64,000 bases of DNA from Bidens hawaiensis (taxonomy: Eukaryota > Streptophyta > Magnoliopsida > Asterales > Asteraceae). Position 1 is the first letter of the stretch. Every line of letters begins with the position of its first letter. The notes under the pieces were generated by a model. That model had not been told where the DNA came from. It did not search any database and worked only from the letters and a program-made list of their open reading frames with translations. The position numbers and the translations under genes were made by a program. The stretch spans positions 1-64,000 of the forward strand of contig JAIQDT010006504.1 of the NCBI GenBank assembly GCA_021521415.1, read 5' to 3'. Positions 11,820 through 23,406 of this stretch are shown piece after piece.

Positions 11820-13096
11820 TACCAGTGCCTCTGCTCATCAGTTACCCGTGTCCGGGTCAAATGGTCCCCACTTCCTGTCCATGCGATATCATAAACGATC
11901 AATCTCTCGCCTTGTTTCTGCATATTCGGCTGCCCGTTGTGCATCGGAGGCAGCTGTGATCCTGTCAAACGAGGCAGTGGTTCTTTTTTAGAACTGATCA
12001 ATTAGGCTGTATAGGCCCTCGAAAGAATATCGGCTATCATGTGATGAGCTAGGGCCGTCCCCTGATGAATATGGGCCTCCTCGCTGATGGTAGGTGTGGC
12101 GGCGGTACTGTCTTGGCGGTGATCCTCCCCTCCTCTCGGGCACATGCTGGAGTAACATCTTCGCCGAGTCTTGTGGGTCCCAAACCTGGTTATACTTATC
12201 ACAGAATCTCCACACATCCGGGTTTTGACTGATCCGTTGAACCATCTGCATGCTAATACAATAATCAAGGGTGAGAGCAATCGAATCTGGGCCTGAGGTA
12301 CCTTCTCTGTCCATAACATAAGCTTCATAGAGGTTATAGATCTATAGCTCGCCAAAGATTGGTGTGTTTCCTCTGGAATTTGCATTTGTCGTGAACAGCT
12401 TGCAGAATAAATACGTGATGTTGCACGGGACACCATTCTTCAATGCAATAAAGTGCCCAAAGATCCTTTAAATAACAACCCCTCAATCTGACCTCTAGCA
12501 GTGACAGTGTGACTGAGCAGGCGGTGAATGTATCTCATAAGTGGGTCACGTAGTTCCGTGCTCTTTGAAACTCTTGCGTTATAGTTCTCAGTCCCGTAGC
12601 TCAGTTGTTCCCATGATTCTAATCTTGTGTTTCCAGCTTCAGCATCATCATCACCGTCTTCATCTGCAAATGTTGTCCCTGCTCTGAACCAGATTTCATT
12701 GTCTGTTTCCACAGCTGTGTAAATCCCCAGATCAATCCCAAGTTGGGTGAAAGAAGTTGTGTGCCATTCACCCCCACATCTGAACTCGATGGCATCCTCA
12801 TCCCACATGTCCAATTTCTTGGCCTTTATGGTGAAAGAAGCCAAAAATTTTTTTGTAAGTTCCGTTACAGCCTCTCATGTTTGACCAAAAACTCTCTTCC
12901 ATGGTCCTCGAACAAGGGTTTTGTACCAGTTCCATTGGATGACTTGCCTTAGTGTGTTCCTACAGGCGTAAAAGTTTACCTCTGTAAATCGACGGTTGAG
13001 GTAGGTTAATCTTGTTTGGGCCCTTATATTCCTTGTATCACGCCCGGGAAAGACTAGGAAAGCGTGTGTGTCATCACCATACTCGTCCATCTGCAA
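11820..13096 (-). pseudogene. ATHILA ORF-1-like gene, broken
   Basis: The first segment (13096 to 12875) continues in the same frame after one TGA stop into 12844-12440, where FLASFTIKAKK, TTSFTQLGIDLGIYT and LMRYIHRLLSHTVTARGQ follow the pattern of the plant ATHILA ORF-1 family (PF03078), as I know it: a strand-rich start, an acidic middle and a conserved RYIHRLLSHT-type block. Near 12460 the reading shifts by a frame, and the sequence goes on as a basic, Ser/Gln-rich part and a probable coiled coil (YSLIDQF...DRITAASDAQRAAEYAETRREI) down to about 11820. The function of this family is not known. It lies downstream of integrase, where Athila elements keep their extra gene. Stops and the frameshift make it non-functional. 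Confidence 0.6.
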
Positions 13097-13980
13097 TTTG
13101 TACCCAAATAAGTCAAAATTTAACGAAAATTCCTAACATGATGGAACAGAGAGCTAAGCACGGCACTGTGCTTTTAAAAGCACGGCCAGTGCTGTTACTA
13201 TTTGTCGGTTTCCTTAAATTTTGACTTTCTGTTGACCAAAAGGTGACCACGATTCGTGTTGTTTAAAACACGGTTCGTGTTTTTAATCCTAATTTCATAC
13301 TTATCAAGACTCGAACCTGCATTTCTAACCGGATATACCATTTGAGCTTTTTAGTTTCTCGGATTTGCAACCCTAGACCCGAACCCGAATGGTTTATTTA
13401 ATCAATCTTTAACAAACCAACTATCTAACAATTCATTATCCTAAACCTAACCGAATAACCCATCTAATTTTCGGGTTTTGACCCGATTCAATCAATTGGT
13501 GAGATTTAGGGTTAAATTAGACCTACAAAGATGAATTTGAACAATAGATTCGTTAAATTGACATACCTTTGGTTTGAGATCGAAGAATTGATGCAGAAAT
13601 TAGTGAAATAGGGGAGTGGTCGGCGGTTTGTGTTGATGGACGAAGTTGGTTTTAGGGTTGAGTGGTTAGAAAAGTTATTTTATTAATTAAAAAATCGTAA
13701 CTGAATTGGACATGAAAACACAGCCCCATGCTTTTAGAAGCACGGTACTGTGCTGCACAAAACAGACAGTTTCTTTTGTTTATGTTGTTTATTTGTCTAG
13801 CGTTCGTTTTTGACTGATTTTCTTTGTAGGTTAGGATTGAGACAGTAATTTAAAAGTCCTAAATTTCATTAAAACATAAAACATAGATAAACATAATGGA
13901 AAGAAAAGTACGACAACAATTCTAGATCATAACACATAACACTAGCAAGAGCAACTTCAACATAAGACAAAGTTAGGACT
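13097..13980 (-). other. Athila spacer with GC-rich palindromes
   Basis: No gene is supported. Palindromic cassettes of the GCACGGxxCCGTGC type lie at about 13157-13190, 13246-13283 and 13726-13755, several of them paired and joined by a TTTTAAAA-like linker. Confidence 0.6.
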
Positions 13981-14322
13981 TCAACGACCACCATTTCTGA
14001 ACAGGTCTTGAATGTGTGATGGGGCTCGCTTAACTTCCAAGAGCTCGGAAAGCTTTTTGTCGAGCTTTGCGATTTCTCGGTTAAGATAGTTGAGCTTGAA
14101 AGCCACATCTTTGTTGTGGCTATCCACAACATGGAAGTTTTCAAACCGAAGCAGTTCGACTTTGTTGATTAGCTCGATTACACGAGCTTCAGTTTGGATG
14201 TTGCTTTTGACTTGGTCTCGTATGATGCATTGTAAACTCATGACCTCCTCCTTAAGATTTGAGGGAGAATCATGTTGCTTGCCTTTCCTCACTGGCCTCC
14301 ATTCAACTTTCTTGCTTTCCAT
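13981..14322 (-). CDS. Athila small accessory ORF B, coiled coil
   Basis: 113 residues from the Met codon at 14322. I chose this start because the longer open frame (to 14532) runs through a GC-rich palindrome cassette and looks non-coding. The protein begins MESKKVEWRPVRKGKQ, a basic head, and then carries a heptad-like stretch (EEVMSLQCIIRDQV, RVIELINKVELLRFE, LNYLNREIAKLDKKLSELLEV) that predicts a coiled coil, ending in a basic tail. No family was recognised. It lies between palindrome cassettes at 14397-14432 and 13726-13755 on the element's sense strand, downstream of integrase. An intact frame in an otherwise broken element is notable but may be chance, given its short length. Confidence 0.5.
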   Translation of the reverse strand: MESKKVEWRPVRKGKQHDSPSNLKEEVMSLQCIIRDQVKSNIQTEARVIELINKVELLRFENFHVVDSHNKDVAFKLNYLNREIAKLDKKLSELLEVKRAPSHIQDLFRNGGR

Positions 14323-14396
14323 TTCAGTAATTTTGTGTTTGGTGTGAATGGAATAGTGAGTTTTTGCATGCATTATATAGAGACTGGAAAGTCGAA

Positions 14397-14543
14397 CACG
14401 GCCTCGTGCTTTTAAAAGCACGGCCCGTGCTTCTAGGGGAATAAATGTTTCTGAGTCAGAGAATTGTACGGAGTCAGCGCGTATCATGCTGAAGATTCTA
14501 AGGTGACCACAGTCCCGTGCTTCTTGAAGCACGACCCGTGCTT
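14397..14543. repeat. Paired GC-rich palindromes upstream of ORF B
   Basis: Two cassettes: CACGGCCTCGTGC, TTTTAAAA linker, GCACGGCCCGTGC at 14397-14432, and a diverged pair (AGTCCCGTGC ... GCACGACCCGTGC) at about 14508-14543. Each arm is itself a palindrome, and the two arms can also pair with each other. Confidence 0.7.
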
Positions 14544-14793
14544 TTTGTCACTGAAATTTCTTTATTTTTCAGCCAAACGCGAGAGCCAGAATTTTTAGAA
14601 TGATGTTTAGCATGTGATTTTATGAGTTTGGTCATCCTAATAATTACTTTACATTAAAATTAAAGGTCCTAAAATAAATATGGGATAAGCCCGGTTTTCC
14701 TAGAAACATGAAAATATTCGGGTTAAGCCCGAAATTCCTAACACAATGTGCATAATGCACTTGTTTACACATGAAAACAGAAAATTAAGGTTC

Positions 14794-15081
14794 CTAAATT
14801 TCCCCGAAAGGTTCTCCTCCACCGAATGGCCCTGGTGGTGGAAAGTACGTGAAACCGAGAACTTGAAACTGGAGTTGTTTAATAATTTCTTGGAGTTCCA
14901 TTTCCATGTTTTTCACTGATTCGGTGAGTTGAACGAGGCACATCTCAGCAAGGAGATTCATTTCGGTGAGTTCTTTGACGAGTTCTTGAAGTTTCAAGAG
15001 AAGCGTGGTTTTGGAAACATGGCGGGCATCGTTTCTCGGTTGTCAAGGAATGGGAATTGCTTCGCTCATTTCAGTAGGCAT
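14794..15081 (-). pseudogene. Athila small accessory ORF A, coiled coil, one stop
   Basis: Reading from the Met codon at 15081 (MPTEMSEAIPIP) the frame meets one TGA at codon 13 and then stays open to the TAG at 14794-14796. After the stop come a Leu/Glu-rich heptad pattern (LKLQELVKELTEMNLL, LTESVKNMEMELQEIIKQLQ) that predicts a coiled coil and a Pro/Gly-rich tail (FPPPGPFGGGEPFGEI). If the stop is a late mutation the protein was about 95 residues; otherwise the start is the Met at 14997. No family was recognised. Like ORF B it lies downstream of integrase between palindrome cassettes. Confidence 0.5.
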
Positions 15082-15170
15082 GTCGAATTTTCAGAGAGGA
15101 GTGTTTTGGTTTTGGTTGGTGCAAGGAATGCATTGGCAAGAGGTGCATTTTATAACCAACCAGATTCAGA

Positions 15171-15338
15171 GCACGGTCCCGTGCTTTTAGAAGCACTGCC
15201 CGTGTTTTTTCTCTAACAGTTGGTTACAAACCAGTCTGACTTAGATTTTTGCAGCGAAGATTCCGGTCCGCACATTATGGCACGGCACCGTGCTTTCTTA
15301 AGCACGCCCCCGTGTTTTGTGTGTGTGTGTGTGTGTGT
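15171..15338. repeat. GC-rich palindromes and (GT)n tract
   Basis: GCACGGTCCCGTGC at 15171-15184 with a diverged partner, GCACGGCACCGTGC at 15280-15293 with AGCACGCCCCCGTGTT at 15300-15315, then (GT)n at about 15318-15337. They lie between integrase and ORF A. Confidence 0.75.
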
Positions 15339-15551
15339 TTTTTAGTAAAACAAATATTTACAAGGCCTAGTTTGTGGAGGTCTTTGCCAGACCTTGTTTC
15401 CTTATATTTCTATTTAGGGAGTTGGAGGACTACCACCTCCGAGACTTCTTCAAATGGTCCATCGATATACGGTTTTAATCGATGTCCATTGACTTTGAAC
15501 TTGTGGCCGTTAGAATTTGAAATCTCGATTGTCCCATAGTCGAAGACTGAT

Positions 15552-16600
15552 TCAACTATGTATTGACCTGTCCCATGATTTTAATTTCCCTGGGAAAAGA
15601 CGTAAATGTGTGTTGTATAACAGTACTCGATCGCCAACTTGAAACTTTTTGTTTCCTTTAAAATGGGCGTCGTGCAGACGTTTAGTATTTTCTTTGTAAG
15701 ACCAAGAATTTTCATGGGCCAATGTTCTTAGTTCTTCCAGTTCGTGAATTTGATCTTCCTGGTTTATGACGGTGGACATTAGATCGAATTTCACTGCTCT
15801 GAGAGCCCAGTAGGCCTTGTGTTTTAGTTCTACTGGTAGATGACATGCTTTTCCATAAACAAGTTTGAAGGGTGTTGTTCCTATGGGGGTTTTGTAGGCT
15901 GTCCTAAGGGCCCACAAAGCGTCATCTAACTTTTCTGCCCAATTTTTGCGATTCATTCCTATATTTCTTTCGAGGATCCTTTTTATTCCCCGATTCGAGA
16001 CTTCTACTTGCCCACTAGTCTAAGGGTGATATGGTGTTGCCAAACGGTGGTGAACTCCATATCGTGCCAAGACTTTTTTCATTAAGGTATTGCAGAAGTG
16101 AATACCTATGTCGCTGATTAGGGCTTTTGGAGTACCGAATCGTGAGAATAACCTTTTCAGAAATCATACAACTACTCGAGAATCGTTAGTGGGAAGAACT
16201 TGTGCTTCTACCCATTTAGACACGTAGTCAACTGCTACAAGGATGAACTTATTCCCGAATGAGTTAGGAAATGGGCCCATGAAATCTATTCCCCATACAT
16301 CAAAGACTTCACAAATTTGAATGCCTTTTTGAGCCATCTCATTCTTGGATGAGATATTTCTGGCTCTTTGACAAGCATCGCATGCTTTGATTAAAGCATG
16401 TGTGTCTTTGTATATGGTGGGCTAGAAAAATCCTGCATCAAACACTTTTCTGACCATAGTGGCGGTACCGTGGTGTCCACCAGTAGGTCCTTCATGACAG
16501 TGTTTGTGAATATCTAAGGCTTCCTTTCCCGCTACACACCTACGAACAAACTGATCGGCACATATCCTAAACAAGAAAGGATCTTCCTAGAAGTAGAACT
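15552..16600 (-). pseudogene. Athila integrase, broken
   Basis: Integrase would insert the cDNA copy into the host genome. In order: the zinc-binding HHCC part (HKHCHEGPTGGHHG ... CDACQRA, about 16510-16370), the catalytic core with the first Asp in [12 protein letters not shown] (about 16290), the second Asp in ALISDIGIHFCN (about 16120) and the Glu in [10 protein letters not shown] (about 16010), then the C-terminal part from [22 protein letters not shown] (15956) to [13 protein letters not shown]. All three catalytic residues are kept, but TGA or TAG stops interrupt the core, one after DSRVVV and one where YHPQTSG is usual. The gene is therefore dead. It follows RNase H on the minus strand. 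Confidence 0.88.
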
Positions 16601-16835
16601 TAAGGTCGGAAAAGAATTTCTTCCGTTGTTGATGATTAAGCCCTTTTCTTAGGATTCCACAAGCTAGATAGTTTGCGAAGTCGGAAAACCAAGGACTTTC
16701 GTCTTTCTCCTATATGACTGCTTGGATATGCATGAGAACTTCAAGTGGAAAATTATCATTGATAATTTCCTTATGATGTTCTTCTGAAGCTGGGCATTCT
16801 AAGCGTGAGAGATGGTATGCGGCTACATTCTCTGC

Positions 16836-18169
16836 TCATTTCTTATCTTTAACTTCAATGTCAAATTCTTGGAGTAGTAGGATCCATCGGATAAGTCTGG
16901 GTTTGGCATCTTGCTTGTTGAAGAGGTAACGTATGGCGGCATGGTCGGTGTAAACTATGGTTTTGGAAAGAACTAGGAAGGATCTAAATTTTTCAAAGGC
17001 AAAGACTATTGCTAGTAACTCTTTTTCTGTTATGGTGTAATTTTCTTGTGCATCGTTAAGAGTTTTACTAGCATAGTAAATTGGGTGAAAGTGTGTTTCT
17101 TTGCGTTGTCCGAGTACGGCTCCAACTGCAAAGTCGCTTGCATCGCACATGATTTCGAATGGAAGGGTCCAATCAGGTGTAGTCATGATTAGTGCGTTGA
17201 CAAGTTTGTCTTTCAATATGTTGAATGATTCAACACATTTTTCAGAGAAGACGAAGGGTGCGTCTTTCTCAAGAAGTTTGGCCATGGGCCTAGAGATTTT
17301 AGAGAAGTCTTTTATGAAACGTCGGTAAAATTGTGCGTGACCTAGAAAACTTCTAATGGCCTTTACTGAAGTTGGTGCGGAAGTTTAGAGATAGTTTCTA
17401 TTTTTGCTTTATCAACTTCTAATCTTCCTTGAGATATCTTGTGACCGAGAACGATGCCTTCTTTAACCATAAAGTGACATTTCTCCTAGTTAAGTACTAG
17501 ATTTACTTCCTCACACATGGCTAACATTTTGTCAAGGTTTTTTAAACAATGATCAAAAGAGTCTCCAAAGACTGAGAAGTCGTCCATGAATACTTCCATA
17601 GAGTGTTCGATCATTTCGTGAAAGATGGCCACCATGCAACGTTGGAAGGTGGCTGGAACATTACATACTCCAAATGGCATTCTTCGGTAGGAGAAGGTTC
17701 AGTACGGACATGTAAAAGTGGTTTTCTCCTGATCTTCAGGAGCAATGGGAATTTGGAAATATCCGGAAAATCCGTCAAGAAAACAATAGAACATTTTTCC
17801 AGATAAACGTTCAAGCATTTGATCGATGAAAGGAAGTGGAAAATGGTCTTTTCTTGTGGTGCCATTAAGTTTCCGGTAGTCAATGAAAACTCGCCAGCCT
17901 ATGATGGTTCTCATTGGTATTAGCTCATCCTTTTTGTTCATTACAACTGTCATTCCTCCCTTCTTGGGTACTATTTGAACGGGACTAACCCAAGGTGAAT
18001 CTAAGATTGGGTAGATTAATCTGGCATCAAGGAGTCTGATTACTTCTTTCTTCACCACATCTAGCATGCTGGGATTGAGACATCTTTGATGTTGGACCAC
18101 GGGTTTGTATTCTTCTTCCATGAGGATTTTGTGAGTACAAAACGAAGGACTGATGCCCTTGATATCCAT
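16836..18169 (-). pseudogene. Athila reverse transcriptase and RNase H, broken
   Basis: RT begins around 18100 with EVIRLLDARLIYPILDSPW, followed by SPVQIVPKKGGMTVV and WRVFIDYRKLNGTTRKDHFPLPFIDQMLERL, the conserved Ty3/gypsy fingers and palm. After CPY a TGA stop replaces the usual Gly, then YRRMPFGVCNVPATFQRCM and the catalytic FMDD box (usually YVDD) at about 17585. More stops follow near 17480-17370. RNase H (17285-16836) starts with [13 protein letters not shown], has the Asp of [19 protein letters not shown], the Glu of [11 protein letters not shown] and the Asp of [11 protein letters not shown]. Catalytic residues are largely kept, but the stops prevent a working enzyme. Confidence 0.9.
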
Positions 18170-18337
18170 GATCTTCCATGCGATAGACTTCTTATGGTTT
18201 TTAAGAACCTGAAGAAGTTCGTCTTTCTCTTTTTTAGAAAGGTGAGATGAAATAATTACTGGGAGTTGAGAGTCATCTTATAAAAAGGCGTATTCGAGAT
18301 GGCTTGGAAGTTCTTTTAACTCTAAGGCTGGTGATTC

Positions 18338-19064
18338 TTAGATTGATGGTTTTGATTTTTCATTATATTCGGTGATCTCACATACTACTTCTGATGCTTC
18401 GTGGTAGTCAGCACTAAGATTTTCGTTTTCTGAAATGACGATGGTTTCGGTTAGGACTTGTTCTTCTGGTGGGTTAGTGATGGAGAAATCTCGCATATAG
18501 CAACTCATGATGGAATCTATGATGTCGACACAATATAACGTGTCATCGTGATGTTGAGGATATTGCATAGATTTTCCTATGTCAAAAGTGATTGCCTCGT
18601 CATTGACCCTGAGAGTGAGTATGCCGGTGCAAACGTCAATAATAGCCTTTGCAGTGGCTAAAAAGGGTCTTCTAAAAATCAGAGGTACACTTTTGTCTTT
18701 CTCCATGTCTAGAATTACAAAATCTACTTGGAAAACAAACTTGTCAATTTTGACAAGCATGTTTTCAACAATGCCCCAAGGATATTTAACAGAGTGGTCA
18801 GCTAACTGAGTGCTCATGCGGGTGGGCTTTGGTTATCCTATCCCTAGTTTTTCAAAAACTGCATATGGCATTAGGTTAATACTAGCTCCTAGGTCAGTCA
18901 GGGCATTGCTAACAGACAAATTTTCTATGAGACAAGGGATAGTAAAGCTCCCTGGATCGGTCATTTTTGTTGGCAGCTTGCTTTGGAGGACTGCTGAACC
19001 TTCTTCACTCAGGGTGACATGCGGAGCACTTCCAGCTTACTTTTGTTTGTCAGAACTTCTTTGA
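18338..19064 (-). pseudogene. Athila protease region, broken
   Basis: The retroviral-type aspartic protease cuts the polyprotein. The active-site box reads DLGASINLMPY (about 18890), close to the DLGAS form usual in Athila. A stop follows (GIG then TAA or TAG at about 18830), and the downstream part (18817 onward) continues with VDFVILDMEKDKSVPLIF and RPFLATAKAIIDVCTGILTLRVNDE, the usual second half of the domain. The Asp is present, but the frame is broken. It lies between gag and RT in the normal order. Confidence 0.8.
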
Positions 19065-19256
19065 GAAACTTGGTATATTTTGGCATTTGAGCGATGGCCT
19101 CGATAAAAGAGATGTTGATGTGGAGTTGGTTGAAGAGTTCTAAAAAATTCCTGTACTATGCTTCCAATCGTTCCTGCTTCAGCATCCAGGGTATGGAATA
19201 GGTGGAATATAAGCTCGGACTGGCTCCTTGGGTTGTACGGTGCCCGTTGGGATAAG

Positions 19257-20838
19257 TCATTCCTGCATTTTATCAGGGGATTCCTTTTCCATAACTGGTT
19301 CTGAAGTTTGTGCGACAACAGTGGTTGTACCGCTTATGAGTGTAACAACGTTAGCTGTCGCATTCGGGTTGGTGATTGTATTGGTTGGAAGAGTGCCGGG
19401 TGGTCTTTCGGATAATTTTCGGGAAATTTGTCCGATTTGAGTTTCTAGATTATGTAATGATGCTTGTTGACTTTTTAGGTCGTCTTCATGTTTTAACAAT
19501 ACTCCACTGATATCAAAAGCTCTTGATTCGGCCTTCTTCTCTGCTTCATTTGTTTTGGTCATGATCTGGATTAACATATCTTCGATCTTTGAGTAGCTCG
19601 GGTTTTGATGGCTACTGGAACTTTGATCTTGAAATTAGGGTTTTGGTTGGAAGGGTTGATTCATAGGCCTTTTCTAAAATCCGGTAAGGGTTGATTCATC
19701 GGTCTTTTCTCAAATCCGGGTAAGGGTTGAGTGTTACCTCCGTCTTTCCAACTGAAATTCGGGTGGTTTCTCCATCCTGGATTGTAGTTATTGCTGAAAG
19801 CGTTGTTTTGTTGAGCGATGAAATCGACCTCTTCCATAGCCATGATGACTTGTTTACAGTCACTTGTCTTATGGCTTCCTCCACAAGTGTCACAGGTGAG
19901 TCTGGTTTTTGTTAGCTCAGCTTGAAGTTGTTCAATTTTTTTAGAAAGGGCTTCAAGCTGTGCTGTGACAAGAGTGTTGGAATCGACGTGGTGTATTCCT
20001 TAATGGGTTGGCATAGATCTTGGTGGGTTGTAAGAGAAACTCTTCTTTGCGTCCTTTTCCAGGACTTCAAATACTTCGTTAGATGATTTAGATCTCAGGT
20101 CTCCGCCGGCGATTTGGTCGATGGCCTGTTTGTTTTGACTGGATTGTGCGTCAAAGAAAGTTTGTACTTGTAACCATACGCTCAGTCCATGATGTGGGCA
20201 TCTTCTCATAAGACTTTTGTACCTTTCCCATGCTGTGTGTAATGACTCATCATTATCGGTCCGGAATCCGGTGATGTTGGCTCGGTATTTGGCAGTTTTG
20301 TCAGGCGGAAAGTATTTGAGGAGAAACTGTTCAACCATCTGGTCCCTGGTGGTGATGGAACCAGAGGAAAGAGATTCTATCCATTCCAGGGCTTGTCCCC
20401 TTAGAGAGAAAGGAAATAGTTTGAGTTTGATTTGATCATCTAAACAGTTTTGTATTTTAAAGGTTCCGCATATTCGTAAGAATCGAGATATATGAGAAAG
20501 GGGGTCTTCCTCGAGGAGACCATGAAATTGAACTGAATTTTCCACCATATGAATGGTGCTTGATTTGATTTTGAAATTTTCGGTGATTTCGGGTGGAGCC
20601 ACTCCATTGTTGTAGCCTTCAAGAGTTGGCTTGGCTTGGCATACTGGCTCATGTTCGTATCATTGTTCTGCGCCGCCATCATTTCTTTTGTTTGATTTTC
20701 TCCTGATGTGGTGGCGTTTACTGACTCGTCTTTGATTGCTTCGGCGGTTTTTGCAGTCCGTTTACATGCTCGTCGACGAAAGAGTCGTTCCGGTTCAGAA
20801 ATTGGAGAAACAAGCTCAGGCTCAATAGTATAGGGCAT
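19257..20838 (-). pseudogene. Athila gag, broken
   Basis: Gag builds the virus-like particle that packages the element RNA. The frame opens at 20838 (MPYTIEPELVSP), with an Arg/Lys-rich N-terminus. A frameshift near 20610 moves it to the frame of 20602-20000, which holds the retrotransposon gag domain (KLFPFSLRGQALEWIESL, QFLLKYFPPDKTAKYRANI, RRCPHHGLSVWLQVQTFF). A zinc knuckle CDTCGGSHKTSDC (C-x2-C-x3-H-x4-C) lies at about 19885-19845, followed by a Pro/Asn-rich stretch and a coiled region (MTKTNEAEKKAESRAFD ... LETQIGQISRKL) to about 19257. Several stops and at least one frameshift make it a pseudogene. It is 5'-most on the minus strand, next to the primer-binding site. Confidence 0.88.
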
Positions 20839-21105
20839 ACATGGGACTAAATCAAAGTTAAAACTAAAGTAAAAGTTAGCTAAAGTTAAACTAAAGGTTT
20901 GTGGAAGTTGAACTACGAGTTAGGTTAAGCTATTTAAAAACTAAACTAAGGTAAAGGTTAGGTAAATAAAGGTTAAAATTAGGCTAGCCATAAAAGTATA
21001 TAGTTTAATAGTTTGTAAAAATAAAATAAAATGAAAGTTAAAAATTTGTACAATTATAGACAATGATTAAATTTAAACTTGGATCGTTCTTAGAAACTTA
21101 CCGTG

Positions 21106-21123
21106 TCCCCGGCAACGGCGCCA
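21106..21123 (-). other. Primer-binding site, tRNA-Asp type
   Basis: On the minus strand TGGCGCCGTTGCCGGGGA, an 18-base complement to the 3' end of plant tRNA-Asp, starting six bases inside the LTR end. Athila-lineage elements are known for tRNA-Asp priming. It fixes the direction of the element as minus. Confidence 0.9.
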
Positions 21124-21129
21124 AAAACT

Positions 21130-22864
21130 TGATGTGTGTTGCGTTTAGCTTGTAAAATATGATGGATGGAATGATTTAGCTTTTGCACAAGATCGTATTT
21201 TAAATTTATAAAAGTGATTTCTACTAAGACTAAACACACACAAAATAGGCAAGTGTACCTATCGTATATGTAGAATAGTATTGATAAGAACCAAGTATCG
21301 ATCCGTGGACACAAATGTTTCTAATAATAAATCGTTGTTTTACTTTAATCGGAGGTTTTAATCATTTTGGGGTTAATTTTTGAACTTTTTTATAAAATAT
21401 AAATACTTATATAATATATAGGTGACCAAGACGAGAAATTCTAAACAAGTAGTTCAATTATATGAAGGTTACCATCTAAGATCAAGAATTCACTCCATTT
21501 ATCCTTGATGATTATAAAGTAAACATGTGATAAACTTACCGTAATAATATATGATAGAATAGCCCCTCATTTCTAAGTGAGCATATCCTATGACATAAAA
21601 GAAAGTAGCATGCGTATTTTAAAGTCGGCCATTTCCTAATGTCATGCTACCACGAGAATGTCAATTTGAGTTGGCAAGTAGCTTAGTAAAGTAGAAAGAT
21701 TATGATTGACTTCGATTTCTCAAATACCAATTCTAACAACTTCGGGTAGTGATAGTTTAGTCACACAACCTCCCCTTGGTTGATTTAAGTAGGTTATAAT
21801 TACACATTCCGTTAAAATATGATTTCTTTAACTAGCATGATATCCTAAGCAATCTCATTAGCGATGCTATTTTCGGATTACCAAAACTTAGAGAAATAGA
21901 TCATAACTTATATCTCATCATTTCTAAGTACGATATAAGGATCCATGTTTCGATAAGTTATTAAAGTATTTCTATCATTCAAGAACATGAATCGATCATG
22001 AATGATTGTCAATATAATCGACAATCACCAACTTTGAATTGATGAGTTAAGATGGTGAAACATTTCTCATCAAAAGATAATTGAAACATAACCATGTACT
22101 TTACTAAACTAAACCACATGTTTTATATAATCATCAAGTAAAACAAAGATTCTTCTTAGATTTTAGATGGTAAATGGAATTTTGCTCATAATGAGCATGG
22201 TTATGAACATTAGAGTGGATGATGATAGCAAACACATGATTAAACTAGACCAATCTAACCAAATGTGGATGAATCTTCTTTCTTAATGATGATGGTGGAT
22301 GGATGATGATGGTTGATGAGGATGACCTCCAAGCCTTCAAACTCTTCACTAGATCTTCAATATGAGTGTTTAGTGGGTGTCTTTATAAGTGAAAATCGTA
22401 TAGAATTCTCTTCAAGGCACACCAAATGAGTGCAACATGAGCCACTATTTATATGCAGTCTGGAGTTAGAAGCACGGCCTCGTGCTTAGGTAGGCACGCC
22501 CCCGTACTTTTAATGACATGTGCTAAATTCGTTTTGTCTTTTTGTTGAAGGTGACCACGGCCCCATAGTCAAGGGGCACGGCCCCGTGCTTTTGTTCCAA
22601 GTATTTATCTTTTCTTGTAGATTTTTGTCTTTTCTGGTGTTCAGAAGCATGGGGCGTGTTTCTTGAGGCATGGGGACGTGTTTCTTGCTTTTCTTGCCAT
22701 TTCTTCCGCTTTTCTTCGTCTTTTCTATTGTTTCTTCGTTTGGGGATTGGGTTTACCTGAAATTGTATTTTATTATGATAAGCAGCCTTTTGTGCTATGT
22801 TATTTGATAGAAATTTTTTGGAGATTATTTGATGCTGAAAAGATGTATAATTTTATGTACATCA
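21130..22864 (-). repeat. Athila LTR 2 (5' LTR)
   Basis: 1735 bases, TGATGTG...TACATCA, next to the primer-binding site. It matches LTR 1 with scattered substitutions, so the insertion is not recent. It carries the GCACGG-type palindromes at about 22468-22510 and 22555-22592. Confidence 0.9.
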
Positions 22865-23380
22865 AACATCCCCACAATTGAACATTGCTTGTCCTCAAGC
22901 AATCTATTTATAAATATTCTCTAAAAATAGAAAGTTACGATCATAGCTTAAACATCCCCAAAAGAGGTCCGAGAAAATGGAAACAAAATAACCAATCTTA
23001 AATCATAGGAATATATGTAGTGATATATAAAAAGGTGATTTGTTTTTATGAGCTTCTATTTATGCAAAACATCACGTTCTCACAATGTTCACTCGTACTC
23101 GGTTTTATATCTGATCATACCTGTGATGTATGTATGTGAACACTCTTAGCCAAAATGTAACCTGTGATGAATAAGCTTGTAACAAATTCAAATCTCCACC
23201 TTTGTGAAGGGTTGCATATATCATAACGTAATATGTGTTGGTTTTGTTTGAGTATGGATTTGGTATTTTGTGGTGGTTCAAGGGTTTAAGTTAATGATGG
23301 TGAGGATGGTAAATACAACTTCTTCTGATTGTCGGGAGTCTTTAGTTGCCTTCAATGGTTAGCTCTTTCTCCCGATTGAT
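22865..23380 (-). repeat. Second, partial Athila internal region
   Basis: Matches 9859-10368 over its length, including the polypurine tract and the end of the zinc-finger ORF, and stops at an AT tract. It is the remnant of a second copy that shared LTR 2. Confidence 0.85.
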
Positions 23381-23406
23381 GATATATATATATATATATA
23401 TATATA
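23381..23406. repeat. (AT)n tract at deletion junction
   Basis: Joins the partial second internal region to the middle of a third LTR. The homologous place in the first copy (10369-10421) is also an AT tract. Confidence 0.8.

Noticed and set aside
11467..11838. Protein with a polyleucine run, possibly a signal peptide
   Set aside because: The leucines come from an (AAT)n microsatellite inside the end of the ORF-1-like pseudogene.
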